Shown: positions 1 through 8,211 of the stretch, one piece after another
How positions within the stretch are numbered: the first letter of the stretch is position 1
How the letters are laid out: each line of letters starts with the position of its first letter
DNA from: an uncultured Cytophagales bacterium
Lineage (GTDB): Bacteria; Bacteroidota; Bacteroidia; Cytophagales; 172606-1
Length of the DNA stretch: 35,147 nucleotides
NCBI GenBank assembly: GCA_902805615.1
Contig: CADCTQ010000355.1
Coordinates: 1 to 35,147 of the forward strand
Direction: 5' to 3'
The notes under the pieces: model-generated
Databases searched by the model: none
Told to the model about the DNA's origin: nothing
What the model saw: only the letters and a program-made list of their open reading frames with translations
Program-made: the position numbers and the translations under genes

Positions 1-417
1 AAAGAATACGTTAGGAGTGTTAATGAAGCTATCGCTGAGAATAATCGTAGTGATGCGCTTGAGCTTTTTATGCAGCTTGCCGGATCCACCAAGGAGCAGA
101 TCATGGAGGCTAAACAATCCCCATTCTGGTCAGTTGGAGAATCTTTAGCGCATACACTTGTCTACGATGCAGCGGTATTAGGCGATGGTGGTGTTCCACC
201 CCATCTAATAAAAATCAAGCAGCCTACTTTAGTTGTCACAGGTGTTGATACCGACCCTCATATGACAGGGTTACAATCAAACTTTTTTGATTTGTCAGCC
301 CAAGCGATTGTTGGAATAGTTCCGCATGCCGAACGCAAAATTCTTAAAGGCCAGGCCCACGTAGCTGATCCCAAGATCATCGCAGCAATGTTAGTTGATT
401 TTTTCAAAACTCAATAG
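1..417 (+). CDS. Alpha/beta hydrolase, C-terminal part (cut by window edge)
   Basis: The reading frame is open from base 1 to a stop at 415-417, so the gene starts outside the window; the first internal ATG (70) is not a convincing start because in-frame coding continues upstream of it. The visible 138 residues look like the end of an alpha/beta hydrolase: the segment LVVTGVDTDPHM fits the strand and loop holding the acidic residue, and GQAHVADP near the end fits the loop carrying the catalytic His, followed by a short helix ending DFFKTQ. The nucleophile elbow would lie upstream and cannot be checked. Substrate unknown. Base composition is visibly more AT-rich than most of the window. The next 290 bases hold no gene that I can support. 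Confidence 0.6.
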   Translation, partial: KEYVRSVNEAIAENNRSDALELFMQLAGSTKEQIMEAKQSPFWSVGESLAHTLVYDAAVLGDGGVPPHLIKIKQPTLVVTGVDTDPHMTGLQSNFFDLSAQAIVGIVPHAERKILKGQAHVADPKIIAAMLVDFFKTQ

Positions 418-707
418 GGGCACTAAGCATATAACAATTACTTCGATGACAAATAAGATTTTAAATGCCAGTTGAATATATACTTGATCTACAAGAAGAA
501 GACAGTGGGAGAATCTGCGGTTTGAATGTTTGAATGTGATATCGAACACTGTTCACATCAACAGTATTCGTTCAAGCTATAACAGGCTATAACCAGAAAG
601 ACTTACTTATAAGCGATTGGCTTCGCTGCTCCAAAGCAAGCTGATTAAACAGAGGTCCTCTATTGGGGTCTTGACTGATTGTTTGTCATGCTTAAATCAA
701 TAAATCT

Positions 708-1442
708 ATGCGCCTGATTTTGATTTGCGTTCTGCTTTCTGCCTATGGGTTGCCTTTCAGGCTGGTAGCACAACAAGCAGTTACTTTCCCTGCAAAAGAT
801 GGGCTTACAGTTACCGCCGATTTGTTTCTGCAAAATAAAGAATCACCGTATATCGTGCTTTGCCACCTGGCCGGCCACAGCCGGGGAGAGTACCGGGAAA
901 CGGCCCGGCGCCTCAACCTGATGGGTTATAATTGCCTGGCAGTGGATGCTCGCTCAGGGAATGAAGTACTCGGCGTGATCAATCAAACTGCACAACGGGC
1001 AAGAGAACAAAACAAACGGGCTGATTATTTGGATGCAGAACCGGATATCGTGGCAGCCATTGCTTATGCCGACAGCTTGGGCAATCGAAAGGGAGTGATT
1101 CTGTTAGGGAGTTCCTACAGCGCTGCCCTGGCCCTGAAAATAGGAACAGTAAATCGCAGGGTTAAGGCCGTACTGGCATTTAGTCCCGGGAAATATTTTG
1201 GAGAAAAGCTTTCCCTGAAACAATACATCCGGTCATTCAACAAACCTTTATTTGTTACTTCTTCCAAAGAAGAAGCAACAAAGGTTGCTCTACTGATAAA
1301 AGATATCCAATCGCCGGTAAAACGTCACTTCGTTCCCGCAGGAAAAGGTGCGCATGGCTCTATCGCCTTGTGGAAAGTGACGCCAAATCATGCAGAATAC
1401 TGGACTGCCCTGGAAGCTTTTCTGAAACAACTCAAGTTATAA
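708..1442 (+). CDS. Secreted/periplasmic alpha/beta hydrolase
   Basis: A 244-residue protein beginning with a hydrophobic signal peptide (about residues 1-21, ending near LVAQQ), so export to the periplasm is likely. The fold is recognisable: a strand-turn LCHLAGHSRGEY in the oxyanion-loop position, the nucleophile elbow GSSYSAA (Ser of GxSxS form), and GKGAHGS near the C-terminus supplying the catalytic His. The family resembles dienelactone-hydrolase-like or BAAT-type small hydrolases; the substrate cannot be told. It lies 106 bases before a double GNAT acetyltransferase on the same strand and could share a transcript with it, but spacing is loose. Confidence 0.7.
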   Translation: MRLILICVLLSAYGLPFRLVAQQAVTFPAKDGLTVTADLFLQNKESPYIVLCHLAGHSRGEYRETARRLNLMGYNCLAVDARSGNEVLGVINQTAQRAREQNKRADYLDAEPDIVAAIAYADSLGNRKGVILLGSSYSAALALKIGTVNRRVKAVLAFSPGKYFGEKLSLKQYIRSFNKPLFVTSSKEEATKVALLIKDIQSPVKRHFVPAGKGAHGSIALWKVTPNHAEYWTALEAFLKQLKL

Positions 1443-1548
1443 AATATATATAAATAGCAGTTATAAAGAACTGCAATAATTATTGAAAAACGGAAAATAT
1501 TCAGCGCTAAGCCGATGACTGCTGTGGACAATAAAACAGACTGCGTGC

Positions 1549-2541
1549 ATGACTTACAACATTGAACTGGCACGGGTAGAAGACGCACCGGCTATCCACG
1601 CGTTGCAGAAGCAAGCCTACCTGTCGGAAGCAGCATTGCACAACGATTATAGCATCCCGCCTTTACACCAGACGCTCAATAGCGTCGTGGAAGAGTTCAG
1701 GGAGGGAATTGTGTTGAAAGCAGTCCACAACGGGCAGTTGATCGGTTCAGTGAGGGCTTTCCGGGAAGCGGACACCTGTTACGTGGGTAAATTGATTGTA
1801 GCGGCTTCCTGGCAGAATAGAGGGGTAGGACAAGGCCTGATGCAGGCAATCGAACACTACTTCCCCCAAGCCATGCAGTTTGAGTTGTTCACCGGCTACA
1901 AGAGTGAAAAGAACTTGTATTTGTACCATAAATCAGGCTATAGGGAAATACGGCGGCAGGCGGTCAGTGAAAAGCTGACCCTGGTGTTTTTACAAAAGAG
2001 CCCAAGGGAAAATAAAGTAAACAACAGCATTGAGATGAATATGATTTTAGAAACAGAAAGGGTAAGGGTAAGGGAGTTCAGATTGGATGATACTGCCTTT
2101 GTCATCGAACTACTCAATAGCCCGGGGTGGCTGGAATACATTGGCCAGCGAAACGTAAAAACCAAGGAGCAGGCAGAAAGCTACCTTCAAAACGGTCCTT
2201 TCAAAAGCTACCGGGAGCATGGATTCGGATTATGGCTGGTAGAAAAAAAGGACGGCCCGGAGGCCATTGGCATGTGCGGAATTATCAAGCGGGACCCGTT
2301 GGAAAACCCCGACATAGGGTTTGCATTTCTGCCTGAACATGCAGGAAGAGGCTATGCTTTTGAGGCGGCAAGTGCCACCTTGTCTTTTGCCAGAGACCGG
2401 TTAGGGATTTCCACGATGTGGGCCGTTACGTTGCCAAATAATAAAAAATCAATCCGGCTGCTGGAAAAAATCGGACTTACCTTCATCAGGACGGTTACTT
2501 TTCCGGGTGGTCAGGAAGAATTATGCTTATACAGCAACTAA
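1549..2541 (+). CDS. Two-domain GNAT acetyltransferase (GNAT-GNAT fusion)
   Basis: A 330-residue cytoplasmic protein made of two acetyl-CoA-dependent N-acetyltransferase domains. Domain 1 (about residues 3-150) has the acetyl-CoA loop in QNRGVGQGL and the typical C-terminal LYHKSGYREI. Domain 2 starts near residue 163 with two Met codons (2035 and 2041) and follows the RimJ/RimL pattern: ETERVRVREF at the start, LPEHAGRGYAFEA as the acetyl-CoA loop and NKKSIRLLEKIGL near the end. Such domains acetylate amines of small molecules, antibiotics or protein N-termini; the substrate is unknown. Each half is the length of a complete single-domain enzyme, so this is either a true fusion or two genes joined by loss of a stop codon. 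Translation could also restart at 2035/2041. Confidence 0.8.
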   Translation: MTYNIELARVEDAPAIHALQKQAYLSEAALHNDYSIPPLHQTLNSVVEEFREGIVLKAVHNGQLIGSVRAFREADTCYVGKLIVAASWQNRGVGQGLMQAIEHYFPQAMQFELFTGYKSEKNLYLYHKSGYREIRRQAVSEKLTLVFLQKSPRENKVNNSIEMNMILETERVRVREFRLDDTAFVIELLNSPGWLEYIGQRNVKTKEQAESYLQNGPFKSYREHGFGLWLVEKKDGPEAIGMCGIIKRDPLENPDIGFAFLPEHAGRGYAFEAASATLSFARDRLGISTMWAVTLPNNKKSIRLLEKIGLTFIRTVTFPGGQEELCLYSN

Positions 2542-2591
2542 CCCGATGGCCAACAGGGAAAGAGAAACAGTGCACCGCTAACCGGCATTAG

Positions 2592-3683
2592 ATGAAAAGT
2601 ATCTTCTTGATCATCCTGTTGTTTGCTGCCTTAATCACTTCCTTTGGGCAAAACAGAGATTCCAGTGATAAATACGATAAAGCCAGAGCAACCATACGAG
2701 ACCTGGACTCCATTGTTACGCCCAACGGGGTTCAGGAGAGCTACGCCGTGAAGATTGGCGGGATCAGGCAGTGGGTGTACGCAAGAGGCCGCGATAAAAA
2801 TAATCCGGTTATTTTGTTTGTGCACGGCGGGCCCGCCTCACCCGTCTCGCCCTTGATGTGGATGTTCCAAAGCCCCCTGGAAGAATACTTCACCGTAGTC
2901 AATTACGACCAGAGGGCTTCCGGAAAAACCTACCTGGCCAATGACACCACGGGCTTGGGGAAAACCATCAACATTGAGCAGTACGTAACGGACGCCATCG
3001 AACTGGCCCAGTTCATCACAGAAAAGTATAACCAGCGGAAGGTGATCCTGATGGCACACAGTTGGGGAACGATTGTTGCCATGAAAGCAGTCCTGAAAAG
3101 ACCGGATTTGTTCTATGCTTACGTGGGCATGGGGCAAATTATCAACACCAGGGACAATGAACGCCTGAGTTTCAACTACGGCGTCCAAAGAGCTGCCCGG
3201 TTGAGGCATGATACAGCCTTGAAAGAATTACAATCCATTGCCCCTTACCCGGGGGATAAACCCATTACCCGGGAAAGAATCATCATCGCCAGGAAGTGGC
3301 CCCAGTATTTTGGCGGCTTAACTGCCTACCGGAATAACTCGGCTTATTTTTTCAATGCCCCCCTGCTTTCGCCGGAATACGCAGAAAAAGAAACCGATGC
3401 CATCGACTTGGGAAGCCTTTTTACGCTGGGACGCATTTTACCGGAATTTCTCAATGTAAACTTCACCGGCATCAAAAGCTTTCCCGTTCCGGTATTTATG
3501 TTCATGGGCCGGCATGACTATACCACTCCCAACCAACCGACCGAGGAGTGGCTGAAAAACGTAAAAGCCCCCATCAAGAAAGGAATCTGGTTTGAACATT
3601 CCGCCCACCTGATCTTTCTGGAAGAACCGGGCAAAATGCTGGTAACCCTGATAAACGAGGTCCGGCCGCTGGCATTGGAATAA
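2592..3683 (+). CDS. Secreted proline-iminopeptidase-like alpha/beta hydrolase
   Basis: A 363-residue protein with a clear signal peptide (residues 1-19, MKSIFLIILLFAALITSFGQ). The hydrolase core has the proline-iminopeptidase oxyanion motif VHGGPASP, YDQRASGKT, the nucleophile elbow AHSWGT (Ser nucleophile), FMGRHDYTTP with the acidic residue and FEHSAHLIFLEEP with the catalytic His, so the triad is complete. Family members release N-terminal proline or hydrolyse related amides and esters; a periplasmic peptidase or esterase is the best guess. It follows the GNAT gene after 50 bases on the same strand, probably in one transcript. Length agrees with the secreted Bacteroidota members of the family. 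Confidence 0.8.
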   Translation: MKSIFLIILLFAALITSFGQNRDSSDKYDKARATIRDLDSIVTPNGVQESYAVKIGGIRQWVYARGRDKNNPVILFVHGGPASPVSPLMWMFQSPLEEYFTVVNYDQRASGKTYLANDTTGLGKTINIEQYVTDAIELAQFITEKYNQRKVILMAHSWGTIVAMKAVLKRPDLFYAYVGMGQIINTRDNERLSFNYGVQRAARLRHDTALKELQSIAPYPGDKPITRERIIIARKWPQYFGGLTAYRNNSAYFFNAPLLSPEYAEKETDAIDLGSLFTLGRILPEFLNVNFTGIKSFPVPVFMFMGRHDYTTPNQPTEEWLKNVKAPIKKGIWFEHSAHLIFLEEPGKMLVTLINEVRPLALE

Positions 3684-4133
3684 AGTCGCGGCAAGGAAAA
3701 GACTCTACGGGCGGGGAGTGTGTGCTGGTGGAGGGCCGGCCCCGGGCGCAGTCTCAGGCCCGGGTACTCACGCCCGACCGCGGCGACGTACGCTTGTTTA
3801 CTACCCACTTCCGCCCCGTGATTGCAATTTATGCCTCAATGACAACCTTGGTTCTACGGGTTGCTGAATAAAGAGTGACACCCGGCCCCCCTTCAAAATA
3901 CGGCAAAAATTTAATCTATCCCCTGCTTAACTACCTATGTATAAAAAACTTATCTTTTAGGCACAGTACTTACCCGGCCAGGTAAAAGCAGCCCAATTGC
4001 CGGATAAAGCTACTGCTTAGGGTAGTTGTATCTCTCCAGCGCATACGCTGGGATTGGTTTTCCAACAAGAGTGAATTGCCAAAGCTTAGTCTTTGATTGC
4101 TGTTTGATCTTTTGATTGTTATTCCTTTATGCC
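3684..4133 (+). other. Intergenic region, no gene supported
   Basis: The first 150 bases are GC-rich and the rest AT-rich. A short open stretch (3720-3870) has no start of quality and no recognisable family. A hairpin with arms CCAGCG and CGCTGG sits near 4038-4053, and the motif TTTGAT recurs three times between about 4092 and 4114, just ahead of the kinase gene; the promoter of the kinase is probably in this AT-rich part but I cannot place it. Confidence 0.4.
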
Positions 4134-6749
4134 ATGCGATACTTCTCCTCCCCTGCTTTGCTGCCGGTATTGCTGTTTACCCTGCTTACCGTGGCAGTGC
4201 ATGCCCAGCCCATTCCCCGGGCTGAGGCTGACAGCCTGCTAAGACTCCTGCAAGCCGGCAAAGCTGACACCAACCGGGTCAGCCAGTTCATCCGGCTGGG
4301 CGAGTACCAAGTCTACAAACCCGGAGAGTTCAAGGCCGATATGGACTCGGCGCGCAGCTACGCCGAGCAGGCCAATGGGCTGAGTCGTCAGTTAAAATTC
4401 TACTCCGGTGAAAGCCGCAGCCTCAACCTGCTGGGTACCATCAGCCGGGAAGCCAGGCAGTTGGAGCAATCGGTTGGGTACCACCAGGCGGCCCTCCGGC
4501 TCTACCACCAGCGGGGTGATTGGAAAGGACAAGCCGATAGTTACCTTTTGCTGGCCTGGACCTACCGTGACAAAGGCGAGGCCGCGGAGGCCCGAAAGCA
4601 AGCACAAAAGGCCATTGCCCTCTATACCGGGAAGGGTTACCCGAAAGGAGTGGGTCAAGCCCACATAGAAATGGGAAACACCTACGCCAACTGGGGCGAG
4701 GAACTGGACACGAAGATCAACTTTTACCAGCAGGCCCTTGATTGGTTTGCCAAAGCAAAAGACAAGCGAAAGCAGGCCGACGTGCACAAGGACCTGGGGG
4801 ATTTGTACCAGTTACAGGGAAAACATGCCCATGCCCTGATCGAACTGCGTAAAGCCTTGGTCCTGTACCGCGCCATCAACTATCCCTACTTACAAGGGGT
4901 ATACGATTTATTGGGGAATGTTTCCTCCGGACTGGGTGATTACCAGGAAGGTCTTAAATACGGACTGCTGGCGGTTGAGAAAGCTGAGCAGTTGCGGGAT
5001 ACGACTTTGGAGCTGTGTACCATTTACAACCGCATCGGAATTACCTATTTTTATTTGAAACAATACCAAAAGTCTCTCATCTACTACAATAAGGCAATGC
5101 TCGTTGCCAAAAAGTACAATGACCGGTTTTCCATCTCTGTCCTGACCAGCAATACTGCTTTTGTATTATCCAAACTAGGCCAGCTGAAAGCGGCTGAGCG
5201 CTTGCTCCTGAGTACGGCCAGGCAGTTTCCTCCTCAAAACAGCAGCGATAGTATCATTTTAGCTGGCGACCTGGTAAATATATACACCGAGTTAAAACAA
5301 TATCCGCTCGCTCAATTGTACTGTAACCAGTTACTCGTCCTTTCTTCCAACCTGGGTAAAAACGACAATGACCGTGGAATCATTTATGATAAGATTATCC
5401 CGTTTTTTATTGACAGCAAGCAATACAGGCAGGCACGGGAGCACCTGGCTGAACTCAAAGAATATTCCACCAATGTAAAAAGCTTGAAATTGGCATCCAA
5501 TGCACAGTTATACTGGTTTCGCCTCGATTCGCTGCAGGGCAGGTACGCATCAGCCATCCGGCATTACCAGCAACACAAGCAGTTGCAGGATTCGTTGTAC
5601 AATGAGACCAAAAGCCGGCAGATTGCCAACCTGGATGTGCTCTATGAAACCGAAAAGAAAGAGCAGGATATCAAGCTCAAGGAGCAGAGCATCAAGACCC
5701 TCACCCGGGAACGACAACTACAGGCCAAACAAATCGAACAGGACCAATTGGTACGTAATACCTTGATTGGAGGAGCCGTATTGATGCTTGCCCTATTGGG
5801 AGTAACCTACAACCGGTACCGGCTCAAGCAGCGTAGCAACCAGTTGCTGAAGGCTCAACAGCAGGAGCTGCAGGCCCGGCAAGAAGTGATTAACCAGAAG
5901 AACGAGCACCTCTCCGAACTGCTTACTGACAAGGAATCCTTGCTGGCGCAGAAGGATACACTCATTGAGGAAAAAGTGGGACTGCTTAAAGACAAAGACA
6001 GCCTGCTCACCGGACAGCAACGATTGCTGGAGGAGAAAGAGGATTTGCTGAAAGAAAAAGATGTTTTGCTGGAAGAAAAGGAACGGCTGCTCAAGGAGAT
6101 CCACCACCGGGTGAAAAACAACTTGCAGATCGTAATGAGCCTGCTCAACTCCCAGGCCGCTTCCCTTAAGGACCATGCCGCCCTCTCGGCCATCCGCGAG
6201 AGCCAGCACCGGGTGCAGGCCATGGCTTTGATCCACCAGAAGCTTTACCAGTCGGAAGGGGTAGCTCGTATTCCCATGCGGGCCTACTTACACGAAGTAG
6301 TCTCCTACCTGCATGAGTCGTACGCACTGGTCGCTCCGGTACGCTTCGAATTGCAGATTGAGCCGATCGAACTTGACGTCACCCAGGCCGTACCCTTAGG
6401 GCTCATCATCAACGAAGCCCTTACCAACGCTTTCAAGTACGCTTTCCCCGGCGGCAGAAGGGGCACCATCCGCCTGGAGCTGGTGCGTTTAGCTTCGGCT
6501 ACCTATCACTACGGGCTTACCATTGCCGATGACGGAGTCGGCCTGCCGGAAGGCTTTAAGCCTTCTCGCAGCCGCTCCCTGGGCATGACCTTGCTTCACG
6601 GCTTTGCCCGGCAGTTGGGCGGAGAGCTCGCCCTGGCTGGTCCTCCCGGACTCTGCATTTGCCTGCAGTTCGGAGAGGTGCCCTTCGGGGAGGACGCCTA
6701 CCAGCAAGAGCCGCAAACGAATTCCCAGGTAATGCATCCGGCGGGTTGA
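4134..6749 (+). CDS. TPR-containing membrane sensor histidine kinase (HisKA_2 family)
   Basis: I start at ATG 4134, which begins a clean signal peptide (MRYFSS... ending VHAQ), rather than at the TTG 18 bases upstream. The mature N-terminal half (to about residue 480) is built of TPR-like helical repeats and should lie in the periplasm. One membrane segment follows ([16 protein letters not shown]), then a coiled coil of eight exact 7-residue units (residues 600-655), then the HisKA_2 motif [11 protein letters not shown] with His658 the likely phospho-acceptor. The ATPase domain has the N box ([13 protein letters not shown]), IADDGVGLP and SLGMTLL with an acidic-basic GG turn. It would phosphorylate a response regulator, but no regulator gene lies nearby, so it is an orphan kinase here. 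The signal is unknown. Confidence 0.9.
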   Translation: MRYFSSPALLPVLLFTLLTVAVHAQPIPRAEADSLLRLLQAGKADTNRVSQFIRLGEYQVYKPGEFKADMDSARSYAEQANGLSRQLKFYSGESRSLNLLGTISREARQLEQSVGYHQAALRLYHQRGDWKGQADSYLLLAWTYRDKGEAAEARKQAQKAIALYTGKGYPKGVGQAHIEMGNTYANWGEELDTKINFYQQALDWFAKAKDKRKQADVHKDLGDLYQLQGKHAHALIELRKALVLYRAINYPYLQGVYDLLGNVSSGLGDYQEGLKYGLLAVEKAEQLRDTTLELCTIYNRIGITYFYLKQYQKSLIYYNKAMLVAKKYNDRFSISVLTSNTAFVLSKLGQLKAAERLLLSTARQFPPQNSSDSIILAGDLVNIYTELKQYPLAQLYCNQLLVLSSNLGKNDNDRGIIYDKIIPFFIDSKQYRQAREHLAELKEYSTNVKSLKLASNAQLYWFRLDSLQGRYASAIRHYQQHKQLQDSLYNETKSRQIANLDVLYETEKKEQDIKLKEQSIKTLTRERQLQAKQIEQDQLVRNTLIGGAVLMLALLGVTYNRYRLKQRSNQLLKAQQQELQARQEVINQKNEHLSELLTDKESLLAQKDTLIEEKVGLLKDKDSLLTGQQRLLEEKEDLLKEKDVLLEEKERLLKEIHHRVKNNLQIVMSLLNSQAASLKDHAALSAIRESQHRVQAMALIHQKLYQSEGVARIPMRAYLHEVVSYLHESYALVAPVRFELQIEPIELDVTQAVPLGLIINEALTNAFKYAFPGGRRGTIRLELVRLASATYHYGLTIADDGVGLPEGFKPSRSRSLGMTLLHGFARQLGGELALAGPPGLCICLQFGEVPFGEDAYQQEPQTNSQVMHPAG
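5931..6098 (+). repeat. Eight 7-codon repeats coding a signalling coiled coil
   Basis: Inside the kinase gene, 168 bases encode exactly eight consecutive seven-residue units of the form K(E/D)xLLxE (for example [28 protein letters not shown]), ending immediately before the IHHRVKNN phosphorylation motif. The regular Leu-Leu spacing predicts a parallel dimeric coiled coil linking the membrane segment to the kinase core. The high similarity of successive units suggests growth by in-frame duplication. Confidence 0.85.
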
Positions 6750-6771
6750 TTACGCGCCGACCGGTCCGACC

Positions 6772-7037
6772 TCACTTACTATTTTTGGTAGTGCGCAAAT
6801 CAGGGTGCAGTCTGCGGTTTCCCACGTGAAAAGCGACTACCTGCCTTGTAGCCCGTACACGTCGTCCCTTTTTCTGACACAGCAATTCCCGGTTTACAAT
6901 GTAGTTGGGTAAAGTCCCGGGGGGACGCCCAGTTCCCAGCACAAGGTGCAATCTTTACACTTGTGCTGCTGTTTGCTATGGTTAAAATTGAGTCCGTATT
7001 TCTTTACGTTTTTAGTCAGACAACGAGGGCAGCTATT
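6772..7037 (-). pseudogene. Relic of an IS1-family transposase
   Basis: Read on the minus strand, 7037-6894 gives NSCPRCLTKNVKKYG, then KQQHKCKDC: the four-Cys zinc ribbon at the N-terminus of IS1-type transposases (InsA part). After a stop and a frame change, 6890-6775 gives ELLCQKKGRRVR followed by ATRQVVAFHVGNR, which matches the conserved core around the catalytic region of the InsB part (normally KKxKRWxWxAxxRRTRQVVAFxVGDRS). The middle and the ends are missing, no start codon remains and no terminal inverted repeats are visible. The relic touches the last codons of the protease gene at 7033, so the insertion landed at the 3' end of the conflict operon. Confidence 0.7.
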
Positions 7038-8172
7038 GCCCTATAATCTCAGCGGCTAAATCGGGATGATTCGCAGTAAGGTGATCCAATATTGCTTTTA
7101 ACTGCACGCCTTCATTGACCCAAGCTGTTGCCTGCCCGTTGTACTGAACATTGTGGACAACCGTACTGGCACGGTGCAATGCAATTACCTGCCAGTTATC
7201 ATTGAAAACCGGTGAACCGGAAGACCCGCCTTCCGTATCGGTGAAGTACCTTACCTTTGGGTATTGACTATCGTAGATGTGGTTATTACGAAGAGCTACT
7301 TTTTTGGCGTAGCCCAAGGGATGTTGAATGATATTGACTCCCTGAGGATCAGCATTGTTAACCAGAATTTCCTCGGATAAGATAACAAGGGAAACCCGCT
7401 CAACCGCCGTCTTTAACCTGATTATAGCGTAATCCAGGTTTTCATCCGCTGCTTCCAGTTTATCCGCTTTCACGAAATTTCCTAGCATATTGTCCGCATC
7501 AAAATCAAACTGGACCACTGTACTTGCGGCCTGTAGTTCAAAATCACTTTTTGAGGCATTTCGCTCACCACTGTTTCTTGCATTAATTACGTGGTGATTG
7601 GTAATGACCAATTCTTTGGTCAGCAGCCAGCCGGTTCCCAAATAGATGGCCGGCTGTCCTCCGGCTATTTGCTTGGGAACCCCGTTGTCATGCCTGGGCA
7701 CTTGCATTCGGGCAACCGAAACGCCGACCTGCGCTCCCCCTTGCAGGAAGGAAAAAGACAGCATATCATTTTTATGAATGGTCTTTTCTTTAACTATAGT
7801 ATCAATAACTGCTGGGGAAGGCGGTTCGGGGTTCTGAATAGGAGTTGTATTCAGCGTTTTTGCGGAGGTATCGGCTAGTGCCTGCTGCACAATTCTGCTT
7901 TCTGCCGGAAATGGTTTTATGAAATTGGCTGCTTTGTTCAACCACATTTCAAGCGGTACTGTCCCATCGTCCAATCTTTCCCTGCGATTGAGCTCCATCA
8001 GGTCAAGACCGATTTGTACCACCGGTCTGTTGTTAACGGGCAAAAGACCGGTAAATCTATGATCAATGCCGCTCAGAAGAATACTTCTGATGTCCCCATT
8101 ATAACCAATGGTATTCAAAACTGCATTACTTACTTCCTGAAGTTGTGTATCACTAAGTATACCCATGAGCAA
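7033..8172 (-). CDS. Trypsin-like serine protease with N-terminal effector-associated-type domain
   Basis: A 379-residue cytoplasmic protein without signal peptide. Residues 1-100 form a helical domain with LSDTQLQEV, LMELNRRERLDDG and TVPLEMWLNKAA, the pattern of effector-associated domains (EAD), small adaptors that bring effectors to NTPase switches in bacterial conflict systems. A Pro-rich linker (about 105-130) leads to a chymotrypsin-fold protease with a complete triad: His194 (ITNHHV), Asp247 (NLDYAIIRL) and Ser318 (EGGSSGSPVF). It is the last gene of a five-gene operon, 39 bases after the STAND gene. Likely role: a protease recruited and released by the NTPases encoded upstream. The exact EAD subtype is uncertain. 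The 3' end abuts an IS1 relic. Confidence 0.85.
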   Translation of the reverse strand: MLMGILSDTQLQEVSNAVLNTIGYNGDIRSILLSGIDHRFTGLLPVNNRPVVQIGLDLMELNRRERLDDGTVPLEMWLNKAANFIKPFPAESRIVQQALADTSAKTLNTTPIQNPEPPSPAVIDTIVKEKTIHKNDMLSFSFLQGGAQVGVSVARMQVPRHDNGVPKQIAGGQPAIYLGTGWLLTKELVITNHHVINARNSGERNASKSDFELQAASTVVQFDFDADNMLGNFVKADKLEAADENLDYAIIRLKTAVERVSLVILSEEILVNNADPQGVNIIQHPLGYAKKVALRNNHIYDSQYPKVRYFTDTEGGSSGSPVFNDNWQVIALHRASTVVHNVQYNGQATAWVNEGVQLKAILDHLTANHPDLAAEIIGQ

Positions 8173-8211
8173 TAGAATTGATGGATGTGAATAAATCTTT
8201 GATTACGCCCC

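Noticed and set aside
1388..2336. Short open frames antisense to or overlapping the GNAT gene (1388-1588, 1938-2165, 2127-2336)
   Set aside because: They lie within or opposite the recognised GNAT domains and show no family features.
4116..4133. TTG at 4116 as start of the sensor kinase
   Set aside because: ATG at 4134 gives a standard signal peptide; the six added residues bring nothing.
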